NCBI RefSeq assembly: GCF_006539945.1
Contig: NZ_BJNZ01000007.1
Coordinates: 1 to 64,000, forward strand
DNA length: 64,000 nucleotides
Direction: 5' to 3'
From: Cellulosimicrobium cellulans
Lineage (GTDB): Bacteria; Actinomycetota; Actinomycetes; Actinomycetales; Cellulomonadaceae
Shown: piece by piece, positions 1-10,686 of the stretch
Layout: each line of letters begins with the position of its first letter
Position numbering within the stretch: position 1 is the first letter of the stretch
The notes under the pieces: generated by a model
Told to the model about the DNA's origin: nothing
The model's input: only the letters and a program-made list of their open reading frames with translations
Databases searched by the model: none
Made by a program: the position numbers and the translations under genes

Positions 1-2
1 GC

Positions 3-57
3 CGAGCACGACATGGCGGTCGCTATCGCACGGATGACGACCGCCATGTCGTGCTCG
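3..57. repeat. Dispersed palindrome, family 1, copy 1
   Basis: Arms at 3-27 and 33-57 pair with a 5-base loop; the outer 20 bp (3-22 with 38-57) pair perfectly. A close relative lies at 61017-61071 with the same 25-base arm and 5-base loop. The outer stem sequence is shared (CACGACATG), and two stem positions change on both arms together, so pairing is kept. Role unknown; a terminator or REP-like element is possible. Confidence 0.75.
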
Positions 58-160
58 ACCGCGCGCCACGTCGTGGTCGACGGGACGATGAGTTCGCGCC
101 GGCGCGACGGTCTGCCCCGGCATCGACCGACCATCTCCGCACCCGACCGGAAGGCCACCC

Positions 161-781
161 ATGACCGCGACGCTCGTGTCCACCCTGTTCCTCTCGCTCG
201 ACGGCGTCGCCGAGATCGACCCGGCGTGGCACTTCCCGTACTTCGACGACAACATGGCGGCGGCCGTCGACGAGGACTACCAGGACGTCGACGCGCTGCT
301 CCTCGGGCGGGTCACGTACGACAGCTTCGCCGGCGCGTGGCCCGAGCGGGAGACCGCCGGGGGCGAGGACGCGTCGTTCGCGGCGCGGCTCGGCGACATG
401 CGCAAGATCGTCGCGACGCGCGGCGACCAGGACCTCGGCTGGCGGCGCGTCGAGCGGCTCGACGGCGACCTCGTCGAGGCCGTGCGCGCGCTCAAGGAGG
501 AGCCGGGGCTGGGGAAGGTGCTCGTCGCCGGGTCGATCTCGGTCGTCCGGCAGCTCCTCGCGGCCGGGCTGCTCGACGAGCTGCGGCTCCTCGTCCACCC
601 CGTGGCGGCGCGCACGGGCGAGCGGCTCTTCGACGAGGGCGAGCCGTACTACCCGCTCACGCTCCTGCGGTCCGAGACCTATCCGACGGGGGTCGTGCGC
701 CTGGTGTACGCCCCGGCCGAGGTGCCGGCGGAGGTCACCTACGACGACGTCGCGGACAAGGTGCCGTCCGGCGACGCCTGA
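161..781 (+). CDS. Dihydrofolate-reductase/RibD-C family protein
   Basis: A 206-residue cytoplasmic protein resembling the RibD C-terminal/dihydrofolate reductase-like family, which are NADPH-dependent reductases of mostly unknown substrate. It opens with TATLVSTLFLSLDGVAE and has the typical LLLGRVTYDSFAGAWP segment near residue 45 and a GKVLVAGSISVVRQLLAAGL nucleotide-site segment near residue 125. The ATG has a GGAAGG ribosome site 6 bases upstream. Its 3' end overlaps the convergent phosphatase gene by 43 bases (739-781). The family assignment is from sequence pattern; the actual substrate cannot be told. Confidence 0.8.
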   Translation: MTATLVSTLFLSLDGVAEIDPAWHFPYFDDNMAAAVDEDYQDVDALLLGRVTYDSFAGAWPERETAGGEDASFAARLGDMRKIVATRGDQDLGWRRVERLDGDLVEAVRALKEEPGLGKVLVAGSISVVRQLLAAGLLDELRLLVHPVAARTGERLFDEGEPYYPLTLLRSETYPTGVVRLVYAPAEVPAEVTYDDVADKVPSGDA

Positions 782-2349
782 CGCCCGACCGCCACCACGG
801 CGACGTCGTCCTCGCGGCCGGGGTCGTCGAACGCGGCGACGAGGTGCTCGCACATGGCCGCCGGGTCGAGCCCCGCGTGCTGGCCGGCCACCCGCTCGAG
901 GCGGTCGAGCGCGTCGACCAGCGACCCGCCCCGGCGCTCGACGAGCCCGTCGGTCACGAGCACGAGGAGGTCGCCGGTCTCCAGGACCTCGTGGTGGGCG
1001 AGGCGCGCGCCGGGGCTCGGCACGCCGAGGATCCGGGAGCCCGACTTCGCGCGGACGACCGTCCCGTCGGCGCGCACGAGGAGCGCGGGCAGGTGCCCGG
1101 CATCCGTGAGCTCCAGGGCGCCCGTCGCCGGGTCGAGCACGCACACGCAGACCGTCGCGAACTCCGTGTGGTCGTCGCGCAGCGCCGCGTTGAGGAGGTC
1201 CAGCGCGGCGGCCGCGTCGTGGCCCTCGCGCAGATAGGCGCGCAGCGTCATGCGCACCTCCGCCATCACGGTCGCGGCGCGCAGGGAGTGGCCCTGCACG
1301 TCGCCGATGACGACGGCCACCCGCCCGTCCGGGAGGTCGAACGCGTCGTAGAAGTCGCCGCCGACGTCGAGGCGGGCGTCCGACGCCTCGTACCGCGCGG
1401 CGACCTCGACGCCGCCCCGCACGTGCAGGTCGGCCGGGAGGAGCGCGCGCTGCAGCGCGAGCGCGATGCGGTGCTCCTCGGTGAACGTGCGGAGGTTCGC
1501 CAGGGCGACCGTCGCGGCCTCGGCGAAGCGCCCGGCGGCCTCGCGCTCCTCGTCGGACAGCGGCTCGTCGCCGACCTCGATGCCGAGCCCGCCGACGAGC
1601 GCGCCCGTGCCGTCGACGAGCCAGAAGGTGAACCATGCCGACGGGCCGACCCCGGCCTCGGCGAGGAGCGGGCGCCATGGGGCCGGCACGTCGTCGGGAC
1701 CGAACTCCGCGGTCATCGCTCCCGTCGGGGGGAGCACCGCGGTCGGGCCGCGGCCGCGCACGAGCACGGCGCCTTCCGTGGAGCACACCGAGCGCAGCAC
1801 CACGCCGGCCTCGGCGACGACCATCGAGACGACCGCACGACCGAGGACGGCGCACGCGCCGCGCGCCGCGTGGTCGGCCACGGCCTCCGGCGACCGGGCC
1901 TCGTGGAGCGGGACGAGCGCGTCGGTGAGCGCCTCGAGCCGTCGGGCCGTCCGGCCCGCGCCCCGCTGGGCGTCGACGCGCCGGCACAGGGCGCTGATGG
2001 TCGCCAGGAACTCGTCGCGGTCGAGCGGCTCCGGCAGGTAGGCGTCCGCCCCGCCCTCGAGACCGGCGGTGCGGGCCGCGGCGTCGACGTCGGTCGCAGA
2101 CACGTGCAGGACCGGCACGTGGGCCGTCGCCGGGTCCGCCTTGAGCCGGCTGCACACCTCGCGGCCCGGGATGTCCGGGAGGTTGACGTCGAGGACGACC
2201 GCGTCGACGTGCGCCGACGCCTGGGCCAGCGCCTCGCTCCCGGTCGCGGCCTCGACGACGTCGAACCCGGCGCGGCGGAGCCAGCTCGCCATGACGTAGC
2301 GGTGCGCGTGCGTGTCGTCGACCACCAGCACGGTGCGCTCGGCGCTCAT
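739..2349 (-). CDS. Receiver-GAF-PP2C serine phosphatase (RsbU/RsbP-like)
   Basis: A 536-residue protein with a response-regulator receiver at 5-120, a GAF-like sensor region at about 150-300 and a SpoIIE-type PP2C phosphatase at about 305-525 (GGDFYDAF, GDVQGHS, TDGLVE, DDVAVVAV metal-site motifs). Such proteins dephosphorylate STAS anti-anti-sigma factors in partner-switching stress pathways. The receiver keeps Asp11/Asp12 and phosphoacceptor Asp54, but the conserved Lys is Glu107 (YLPEPLD), so phosphorylation may be absent or altered. The ATG at 2349 overlaps the upstream kinase stop by 4 bases, making this the last gene of the stressosome operon. Its 3' end overlaps the convergent reductase-like gene. 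Confidence 0.85.
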   Translation of the reverse strand: MSAERTVLVVDDTHAHRYVMASWLRRAGFDVVEAATGSEALAQASAHVDAVVLDVNLPDIPGREVCSRLKADPATAHVPVLHVSATDVDAAARTAGLEGGADAYLPEPLDRDEFLATISALCRRVDAQRGAGRTARRLEALTDALVPLHEARSPEAVADHAARGACAVLGRAVVSMVVAEAGVVLRSVCSTEGAVLVRGRGPTAVLPPTGAMTAEFGPDDVPAPWRPLLAEAGVGPSAWFTFWLVDGTGALVGGLGIEVGDEPLSDEEREAAGRFAEAATVALANLRTFTEEHRIALALQRALLPADLHVRGGVEVAARYEASDARLDVGGDFYDAFDLPDGRVAVVIGDVQGHSLRAATVMAEVRMTLRAYLREGHDAAAALDLLNAALRDDHTEFATVCVCVLDPATGALELTDAGHLPALLVRADGTVVRAKSGSRILGVPSPGARLAHHEVLETGDLLVLVTDGLVERRGGSLVDALDRLERVAGQHAGLDPAAMCEHLVAAFDDPGREDDVAVVAVGRQASPDGTLSATSS

Positions 2350-4073
2350 CGAGCGCTCACCTCCCGGCGCAGGGTCGCGACGAGGCGGTCGCGGTCGATG
2401 CCCGACTTCGCGAGGAACGGGGCGTCGCCGATCCCCGCGGGGGCAGGCGCGCTCGACATGAGCACCGTCGCCGTCGCGGGGTAGAGGCCCTGGATCGTCG
2501 ACCGGAGGGTCACCCCGTCCGTCCCCGGGAGGCACACGTCCAGGAGCACGACGTCGGCCGCGCCGTCGTGCAGGAGCGCCAGGGCGTGCGACGCGTCGTG
2601 CGCGACGCTGACCCGCGCCGCGTCGTCGCGGAGCATCGAGGAGACGACCGAGGCGTAGGCCCGGTCGTCGTCGACGACGAGCACGTGCCCGAGGTCGTGG
2701 TCCGCCTCCTCGGGCTCGGGCCGCGGGTCCGACGGGACCGCCTCGCCGACGGACAGCGACGGGAGCCGGAGCGTGAACACGCTTCCCTCCCCGGGGCGTG
2801 ACGTCGCGACGAGCGCCCCGCCGAGCGCCTCGGAGGTCCGGCGCGCGTAGGGCAGCCCGAGGCCGGTTCCGCGCACGGTCGGCTGGAGACGGTTGGGGAC
2901 CTGGACGAACTCCTCGAACACGGCGTCGAGCTGGTCCGCGGGGATGCCGAGACCGGTGTCCCTGACGTCGAACCGCACGACCTCCCCGTCGGCCTCCGCC
3001 CGGAGCACGACCTCGCCGTGGTCCGTGAACTTCACGGCGTTCGTGAGCAGGTTGCGCAGCACGCGGGACAGGAGCCGGCGGTCGGTGACGAGCGTGAGGC
3101 CGGGTGCGATGACGGTCCGCAGCGCGACGCCGGGGCGCACCACGGGAAGGGTCGTGCCGCGCAGCTCGTCGAGCAGCTCCGCCACGTCCACCGGGCCGGG
3201 CGCGACGTCCTCGTGCCCGGCCTCGGCGCGCGCGAGGTCGAGCAGCTCGTCGACCAGGGTGAGGAGCGTCGCGGCGCTCTCCCGGAGGAACCCCACCTGC
3301 TGGGTCTGCTCGCCGTCGAGGTGGGAGTCGGCGAGCAACGAGGTCAGCCCGAGGATCGAGTTCACGGGCGAGCGGAGCTCGTGGCTCACGTTGCGCAGGA
3401 AGCGCGTCTTCGCCTCGTTCGCCGCGGCGAGCTCGCGACCCCGCTCGTCGAGCTCGGCGTAGAGCGCGACGACGCCGGTGTTGGTCTCCTCGAGCTCGGA
3501 GGAGAGCTGGTCGTACATCGCGAGGACGCCCCGGTTCGTCTCCTCCAGCTCCACGTTGAGGCGCCGCTGCTCCTCCTGCTGGCGGGTGAGCTCGTCGAGG
3601 GTGCGGACCAGCTCCGCGTTCTGGACGCGCAGCTCGTCGACCGCGTCGGCCACGTGCGCGGCCGCGGTGGACCGCCGCACGGCCGCGAGCGTCGCCTCGT
3701 CGGTGCGCGCGGTCGCGGGGAGCGACTTGGTGAGCAGGACGCGCGTCCCGGTCGGGTCGACCTCGAGGCCACGGACGAGCCGGCGCGCCGCGGGGATGCC
3801 GCCGTCGCTCGAGTCGCCCTCGACGAGGAACGGCGTGCCCGCCACGATCTCGGCGCGCAGCGTCGCCTGGGGGAGACCGGGCAGGACCCCGACGACGACG
3901 TCGGCGGTGCCGGAGGCGACGGCGGACCGGCCGATCTCGGACAGCGCGGTCGCGACGCGCACCTGGTCCTGCGTGTCGAGCCCGAGCCGGTGGCAGATCT
4001 CCCGGCCGGCCCGACGCAGCGCGATGACGTCGGAGTCGGAGCGGAGCTGGGTGACGAGCAGCGTCGTGCTCAT
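2346..4073 (-). CDS. Hybrid histidine kinase with N-terminal RsbT-like domain
   Basis: A 575-residue soluble kinase. Residues 1-120 resemble an RsbT-type ATPase fold. A Glu/Leu-rich coiled coil with two near-repeats (LEETNRGVLAMYDQL and LEETNTGVVALYAEL) spans about 140-225. HisKA follows with His231 in NVSHELRSP, then HATPase (NLLTNAVKFT, DTGLGIP, GTGLGL), then a C-terminal receiver at 463-570 with Asp512. There is no membrane segment, so it should read a cytoplasmic cue or stressosome state. Both ends overlap neighbours by 4 bases (4070-4073, 2346-2349), implying translational coupling. The adjacent receiver-phosphatase is an obvious candidate partner, but that link is inferred. Confidence 0.85.
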   Translation of the reverse strand: MSTTLLVTQLRSDSDVIALRRAGREICHRLGLDTQDQVRVATALSEIGRSAVASGTADVVVGVLPGLPQATLRAEIVAGTPFLVEGDSSDGGIPAARRLVRGLEVDPTGTRVLLTKSLPATARTDEATLAAVRRSTAAAHVADAVDELRVQNAELVRTLDELTRQQEEQRRLNVELEETNRGVLAMYDQLSSELEETNTGVVALYAELDERGRELAAANEAKTRFLRNVSHELRSPVNSILGLTSLLADSHLDGEQTQQVGFLRESAATLLTLVDELLDLARAEAGHEDVAPGPVDVAELLDELRGTTLPVVRPGVALRTVIAPGLTLVTDRRLLSRVLRNLLTNAVKFTDHGEVVLRAEADGEVVRFDVRDTGLGIPADQLDAVFEEFVQVPNRLQPTVRGTGLGLPYARRTSEALGGALVATSRPGEGSVFTLRLPSLSVGEAVPSDPRPEPEEADHDLGHVLVVDDDRAYASVVSSMLRDDAARVSVAHDASHALALLHDGAADVVLLDVCLPGTDGVTLRSTIQGLYPATATVLMSSAPAPAGIGDAPFLAKSGIDRDRLVATLRREVSAR

Positions 4074-5110
4074 GCCGCCTCCCGGCCGATCGGGAGCACG
4101 GCCACGCACGAGTCGTCCCGGCGCACCGCGTGGTCGCGCAGGACGACGCCTGCGACGACGAGCGGAGAGCGCGTCGCGAGGCCCGGGTAGTCGGCGAGCG
4201 ACCAGCGGTCGGTGAGCCCGTCGCTGTGCAGCACGACGACGTCGCCGGCCTCGACCGGGTACGTCGTCTCCCGCAGCGGCCGTCCCCGCGTGCCCGCGAT
4301 GCCCGGGTAGCTCATGAGGCCGCGCGAGCGCGTGCCCTGGGCGGTCCCGGAGATGTTCCCCAGGCCCGCGTACCGCAGCGATCCGTCGCCGGGCACCTGG
4401 GCGACGGCGACGGCGGCGCCGCGCGTGCCCCCGAGCGCCCCGTGCACGCGCTCGAGGAGCGCGACGGGAGGACCGGCGGGCGCGTCGAGGAACGCCCGCA
4501 CGGCGGCGCCCGACGCCGCGGCCGCGAGCGGGCCGTGCCCCAGGCCGTCGGCGACGAGGAGGCTCGGCACGCCGTCGTCGTGGCGGACCGCGAGCGCGTC
4601 GCCGCACACCGTCTGGCCGGTCATCGGCCGGGTGATCCCCGTCGGCTCCGCGAGACCGGCCACCGTCCCGTGCGCCGCGAACGTCGCCGCGATGACCGTC
4701 CCACGGCCGGGGGACGTCCACGCGTCCCACGAGGTCGCCAGGCGCGGCAGGGTGCCCAGGCCGATGCCGAGCGTGCCCCTGCTCGACACGCCGTCGCGCA
4801 TCGCCGCGCCGATGTCCCGCATGCCCGGACCGGAGTCCACCGCGAGCACCTCGAGCGCGGTGTCGTCGCCGGTGCGCCGCACACGGACCAGCACCGTGCC
4901 CGAGCCGGCGTGCCGGCACTGGTTCGTCGCCAGCTCGGAGACCACGAGCCCGATCTCGGCCGCCCGGTCGTCGTCGAGGCCGAGCGACCGCGCGACGGTG
5001 CTCGCGCCCCGCCGCACCGTCCCGACGGCCGACGGGTGGTCGACGGTGTACCAGGTGCCGCCCTCGACGAGGCTGCGGCGCTCGTCGGGGCGGTCGAGGT
5101 CCGGGCTCAT
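4070..5110 (-). CDS. RsbT-like ATPase fused to RsbX-type PP2C phosphatase
   Basis: A 346-residue protein. The N-terminal half (about 20-140) is a GHKL ATPase of the RsbW/RsbT class (ELATNQCRH N-box, DSGPGM, GTLGIGLGTL). The C-terminal half (about 150-340) is a small PP2C phosphatase (DALAVRHDDG, VADGLGHGPLA, LHSDGLTD, RRDDSCVAV). In stressosomes, RsbX removes phosphates from RsbR/RsbS to reset the complex. Fusion of an ATPase and a resetting phosphatase in one chain is known in some environmental stressosome operons. It lies between rsbT and the histidine kinase with 4-base overlaps on both sides. Confidence 0.85.
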   Translation of the reverse strand: MSPDLDRPDERRSLVEGGTWYTVDHPSAVGTVRRGASTVARSLGLDDDRAAEIGLVVSELATNQCRHAGSGTVLVRVRRTGDDTALEVLAVDSGPGMRDIGAAMRDGVSSRGTLGIGLGTLPRLATSWDAWTSPGRGTVIAATFAAHGTVAGLAEPTGITRPMTGQTVCGDALAVRHDDGVPSLLVADGLGHGPLAAAASGAAVRAFLDAPAGPPVALLERVHGALGGTRGAAVAVAQVPGDGSLRYAGLGNISGTAQGTRSRGLMSYPGIAGTRGRPLRETTYPVEAGDVVVLHSDGLTDRWSLADYPGLATRSPLVVAGVVLRDHAVRRDDSCVAVLPIGREAA

Positions 5111-5529
5111 CGGGACCAGGTCGCGATCTCGACGCGGGTGCCCGCGCCGGGTGCCGTGTCGATCGCGAAGTGCTGGACGAGGCGCCGCGAGCCCGACAGT
5201 CCCAGGCCGAGCCCGCTCCCGCTGGTCCAGCCGTCGGTGAGCGCGAGGTCGAGGTCCGGGATGCCCGGTCCCTCGTCCGAGAAGACGGCGCGGACGCCGG
5301 TCCGCAGACCCTCGGTGACCAGCTGGACCTCGGCCTCGCCGCCGCCGCCGTAGACGAGCGTGTTGCGCGCGAGCTCGCTCGCCGCGGTGACGAGCTTGGT
5401 CTGGTCGACGAGCGACAGGCGCGCCTGCTGCGCGAGCGTCCGGACGAGCTGACGGACCCGGACGACGTCGGAGTCGGTGCGCACGGGGACGCGCTCGGCC
5501 GTCGACGGCGGGGTCGTGGTCGTCGTCAT
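5107..5529 (-). CDS. rsbT: Serine/threonine kinase RsbT
   Basis: A 140-residue GHKL-type protein kinase. It shows ASELARNTLVYGGGG (N-box), FSDEGPGIPD (G1 box) and SGSGLGLGLSGSRRL (G2 box), as in RsbT. RsbT phosphorylates RsbR and RsbS in the stressosome, is then released and activates a downstream phosphatase or other effector. It sits directly after rsbS with an ATGA overlap (5526-5529) and before the ATPase-PP2C gene (5107-5110). The order rsbR-rsbS-rsbT is the classical stressosome module. Confidence 0.9.
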   Translation of the reverse strand: MTTTTTPPSTAERVPVRTDSDVVRVRQLVRTLAQQARLSLVDQTKLVTAASELARNTLVYGGGGEAEVQLVTEGLRTGVRAVFSDEGPGIPDLDLALTDGWTSGSGLGLGLSGSRRLVQHFAIDTAPGAGTRVEIATWSR

Positions 5530-5930
5530 CTCTCCTCGCGCTCGGCGGCCGCGAGGAGCACGTCCTCGGCGGACCGCTCCTCGGGCGCGAGGAGCGCGAG
5601 GCCGCGCTCGACGTCGAGCGCCGTGCGGACGTCGCCGAGCGACAGCCCGAGCTCGACCATCGTGATCGCGACGGCGGGTCGCATCCCGACGACGACGGTC
5701 GTCGCGTCGAGCACGTGGGAGATGCCCGCGACGGACGCGAGCATGCGCCCGATGAAGGAGTCGACGATCTCCAGCCCGGAGATGTCGATGATCACTCCGC
5801 GCGCGCCGGTCTCGGTGATGCGCTCGGCCAGGTCCTCCTGGAGCCGCAGCGCGGTGTCGTCCTGGAGGTCGACCTGGATCGAGACGAGGAGCGTCGAGCC
5901 GATCTTGAGGATGGGGACGGCGTCGGTCAT
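5526..5930 (-). CDS. rsbS: Stressosome scaffold RsbS (STAS domain)
   Basis: A 134-residue single STAS domain. Ser58 in IIDISGLEIVDSF corresponds to the RsbT-phosphorylated serine of B. subtilis RsbS (Ser59). RsbS forms the core of the stressosome with RsbR and sequesters RsbT. The start at 5930 is chosen because it is the first ATG that begins the STAS fold and overlaps the rsbR-like stop by 4 bases; longer in-frame extensions are Arg/Pro-rich and run into the upstream gene. Confidence 0.9.
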   Translation of the reverse strand: MTDAVPILKIGSTLLVSIQVDLQDDTALRLQEDLAERITETGARGVIIDISGLEIVDSFIGRMLASVAGISHVLDATTVVVGMRPAVAITMVELGLSLGDVRTALDVERGLALLAPEERSAEDVLLAAAEREER

Positions 5931-6766
5931 GCCGGGAGCCCGGTCCGCCGGGAGTCGCGGCCCGCGCGCAGCGCGTCGACGAGCGCGTCCGCGAGGCTCG
6001 CGCGCGTTCGGATGTCGCCGAACTCGATGCCGAGCGCGACGATCGTCTGGGCGATCTGCGGGCGGATGCCGCTGATCGTGCACTCGGCGCCCATGAGGCG
6101 CGCCGCGACGACCGTCTTGAGCAGGTGCTGCGCGACCTGGGTGTCCACCGCGGGCACGCCTGTGATGTCGATGATCGCGTGCTCGCTGCCCGTGTCGACG
6201 AGCGTGTTGAGCAGCTTCTCCATGACGACCTGGGTGCGCGCCGAGTCGAGCGTCCCGACGAGCGGCACCGCGACGATGCCCTCCCAGAGCTTCACGACGG
6301 GGGTCGAGAGCTCGAGGAGCTGCTCGGACTGCTCGGCGATGATCGCCTCGCGCGCCGCGGCGAACGTCTCGAACGTGAAGAGGCCGAGCTGGTCGACCAG
6401 GCGCAGGAGCGGGGTGACGTCGGTGCCGGCGTCCGTCGCCGTGGCGAGCCGGTACAGGCCCTCCTTGAGCGCGAACACGCCGATCGCCGTCTCGCGCGGG
6501 GTGAACCCGAGGCGGGCGCGCGCGGAGGAGACGTCGGCGAGGATGCCGCGGAGCTGGTCGAACGCGGCGTCGGACAGCGACACCCCGCCCGAGCGCAGGC
6601 CGTCGAGGAGCGCGTCGAGGATCTCGCCCTGCTCGCGCTCGAGCTCTCCTCGCGAGGTGCGGCCGTGCAGCTCGTGCGCGGCGGCCTCGAGCCAGGCGCT
6701 GCGCACGACGTCGGCGTGCTCCGTCAGTGTGCGGGCAAGGGTCTCGGGTGTGGCGGCGTCGGCCAT
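5927..6766 (-). CDS. RsbR-type stressosome sensor (RsbRD N-domain + STAS)
   Basis: A 279-residue protein with an all-helical N-terminal region (1-155), most like the RsbRD N-terminal sensory domain rather than a haem-less globin, and a C-terminal STAS domain (about 160-275). Thr209 in GVPAVDTQ aligns with Thr205 of B. subtilis RsbRA. The position 34 residues earlier, matching Thr171, is Ser175 (TLDSAR). It is the first gene of the six-gene operon. The start has a GGAAGGA ribosome site in the 174-bp gap to pgi. The stress sensed is unknown. Confidence 0.85.
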   Translation of the reverse strand: MADAATPETLARTLTEHADVVRSAWLEAAAHELHGRTSRGELEREQGEILDALLDGLRSGGVSLSDAAFDQLRGILADVSSARARLGFTPRETAIGVFALKEGLYRLATATDAGTDVTPLLRLVDQLGLFTFETFAAAREAIIAEQSEQLLELSTPVVKLWEGIVAVPLVGTLDSARTQVVMEKLLNTLVDTGSEHAIIDITGVPAVDTQVAQHLLKTVVAARLMGAECTISGIRPQIAQTIVALGIEFGDIRTRASLADALVDALRAGRDSRRTGLPA

Positions 6767-6885
6767 CGGTGTCCTTCCGGGTTGAACGACGCCGAACGGG
6801 CTCGCGGCTGTCGCGCCGTCAGTGTACGCAGCGCGCGCGGGCTCGCAGCCGGGCCGAGGAAGGGGAGGGTCCACGAGAACGACAC

Positions 6886-6916
6886 GAGGGCCGCTGTCCA
6901 CGGGACGGCGGCCCTC
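6886..6916 (-). terminator. Probable pgi terminator hairpin
   Basis: A perfect 9-bp stem (6886-6894 GAGGGCCGC with 6908-6916) and a 13-base loop, just downstream of the pgi stop on the minus strand. There is no clear U-run. Confidence 0.5.
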
Positions 6917-6940
6917 CTGCCGTGGTCGTCGAGATGCAGG

Positions 6941-8668
<1,728 letters not shown>

Positions 8669-8884
8669 GACCACCAAACTACTGACCGACGTCGGCCCTC
8701 GCCCACCCCGACCGTCCCGCGGTCGATGGTCCGGTGGCCTCACGAACGGCCGTCGCAGGTCCCTGGACCCCCGGGCCCGGCGAACGTGGGCGGTCCGCGC
8801 GACGATGGTGGGCGTGCGGCCGTCGGGCGCACGCCGGTCGGCGACGGCGCCGGTCGGACAGGAGCGGACACCGAGGAGGGGACC

Positions 8885-9463
8885 ATGGCCGAGGTCGTGC
8901 TGTTCCACCACGTGCACGGGCTGACCGAGGGCGTGCGGACGATCGCGGAGACGCTGCGGGGAGCCGGGAACGTCGTGCACACGCCGGACCTGTTCGAGGG
9001 GCGCACGTTCGCGACCCTCGACGAGGGCATGGCGCACGTGCAGGAGCTGGGGTTCGGGACGGTCCTGGAGCGCGGGCGGTCCGTCGCGGACGGGTACGAC
9101 GCCGGCGTCGTCTACGCAGGGATCTCGCTCGGCGTGCTGCCCGCGCAGATGCTCGCGCAGACGCGCGCCGGCGCGAAGGGCGCGGTGCTGCTCGAGGCGT
9201 GCGTGCCGGTCTCGGAGTTCGGCGAGGCCTGGCCGGACGCCGTCCCCGTGCAGGTGCACGGCATGGACGCCGACCCGTCGTTCGCGGGGGAGGGCGACCT
9301 CGACGCCGCGCGCGAGCTCGTGGACTCCACGCCGGACGCCGAGCTGTACGTCTACCCCGGGGACCGCCACCTGTTCACCGACCCGAGCCTGCCGTCGTAC
9401 GAGCCGGAGGCCGCCGCGCTCGTCACCGAGCGGATGATCCGCTTCCTCGACGGCATCCGCTGA
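8885..9463 (+). CDS. Dienelactone hydrolase family protein
   Basis: A 192-residue alpha/beta hydrolase resembling the dienelactone hydrolase family. It starts [17 protein letters not shown], with the nucleophile elbow GISLG (Ser81) where many family members have Cys, an acidic residue near GMDADPSF, and the catalytic His162 in [11 protein letters not shown] follows GGAGGGGACC. It is divergent from pgi across a 216-bp gap with no obvious palindrome. The physiological ester substrate is not evident. Confidence 0.85.
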   Translation: MAEVVLFHHVHGLTEGVRTIAETLRGAGNVVHTPDLFEGRTFATLDEGMAHVQELGFGTVLERGRSVADGYDAGVVYAGISLGVLPAQMLAQTRAGAKGAVLLEACVPVSEFGEAWPDAVPVQVHGMDADPSFAGEGDLDAARELVDSTPDAELYVYPGDRHLFTDPSLPSYEPEAAALVTERMIRFLDGIR

Positions 9464-9492
9464 GCGGCCGACGTCGCGGCGGCCTCCGGGGT

Positions 9493-10686
9493 TCAGGAGG
9501 TCGTGTCGGGCTCCCTCTCGGGCTTCCCGTCGGGTGCCGCGTCGAGCACGAGCTGCCACTCGGCGTCGACGCTCGCGGGCGCGAAGCCGAGCGCGACGTT
9601 GATCGCGAGCATGTGCGCGTTCTCCTGCGCGTTCCACGTGTGCACCCGGCGCGACGACGGCCGCGCCCGCGCGAGCTCGTCGAGCACGGCGACCTTGACG
9701 AGCATCCCGAGGCTGCGGCCGCGGTGCTCCCGGAGCGCGAGCGTGTCCTCCTGGAACACGACCTCCGGGCGGTCGTGCGGGTACGCGACCATCGAGAACG
9801 CCGCGAGCGTGCCCGACGCCGCGTGCTCGGCCGCGGCGATGACGTAGCCCTGACCGCGGTCGTGGATCTCCCGGGACGCCGCGCGGACCCGCTGGGCGTC
9901 CCACGGGTCCTCCTCGAGGTCGAGCCCGCCGCTCGGGGCGTCGGTGCTCATCCGCGTCTCGAGCACCGCGAACTGGTCGATCCACTCCTCGGGGACCTCG
10001 TCCGTCCACACGTGCACGCGGTAGCCGTCGGACCGTTCCGTCGCTGCCGTGCGCAGCGGGTCGAGCACCGCGGGCGCGACCGGGAGGTCGAGCACCGAGT
10101 GGCGCATGACCTGCTCGAGCGTGAACCCGCGGTGCAGCGCGAAGGTGGTCCCGTCGTCGTGCGCCGGGACGCGGCCGCTGCCCGTCGGCGCCTCGAGCGC
10201 GTCCGGGCCGGGCGGCGGCTCGGGCGCGAACGACGAGTCGGACTGGATCACGCGCCGTCCCTCCGCGCGCGCGACCTCCAGCGCCGCGTCCCACAGCGCG
10301 GTGCCGACGCCCCGGCGCCGGCGCGCGGGGTCCACGCCCACGTAGACGACCGCGACGTGCGTGTTGCCCTGCTGCGGGAGCGCCACCATCGAGCGTCCGA
10401 CGACGTCCTCGGGCCGGGGCGTCGTGCCGTCAGGGGCGTCGTCGAGCACCGCGACCCACCGCAGCACGCGGCGGTATCCGGTGCTCGCCACCGTGCCCGC
10501 GACGGTCGCCGCGTCCAGGGCGAGGTCCGTGTGTCCGTAGATCGCGCGGTCGATCGCGTCGCCGACCCGGACCGTGCCGTGGACGGCCCAGGCGTCCGGT
10601 GCGTCGAGGCTCGGCGGGACGGGCTCGATGCGCACGCGCACGTCGCGCGCGGTGGTGGTGGTCGGTCCTGCCTGCGGTGCGGTCAC
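9493..10686 (-). CDS. Tandem-GNAT acetyltransferase (second of a pair)
   Basis: A protein of 397 residues with two GNAT-like halves. The first half has the acetyl-CoA loop [18 protein letters not shown] (about residues 115-130). The second contains [13 protein letters not shown] followed by [20 protein letters not shown], a hallmark of this actinobacterial GNAT group. The start is a GTG whose last bases form the upstream stop (GTGA, 10683-10686), so it is coupled to the paralogue at 10683-11867. Acceptor substrate unknown; the layout recalls mycothiol-synthase-like double GNATs but identity with MshD is not supported. Confidence 0.85.
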   Translation of the reverse strand: MTAPQAGPTTTTARDVRVRIEPVPPSLDAPDAWAVHGTVRVGDAIDRAIYGHTDLALDAATVAGTVASTGYRRVLRWVAVLDDAPDGTTPRPEDVVGRSMVALPQQGNTHVAVVYVGVDPARRRRGVGTALWDAALEVARAEGRRVIQSDSSFAPEPPPGPDALEAPTGSGRVPAHDDGTTFALHRGFTLEQVMRHSVLDLPVAPAVLDPLRTAATERSDGYRVHVWTDEVPEEWIDQFAVLETRMSTDAPSGGLDLEEDPWDAQRVRAASREIHDRGQGYVIAAAEHAASGTLAAFSMVAYPHDRPEVVFQEDTLALREHRGRSLGMLVKVAVLDELARARPSSRRVHTWNAQENAHMLAINVALGFAPASVDAEWQLVLDAAPDGKPEREPDTTS

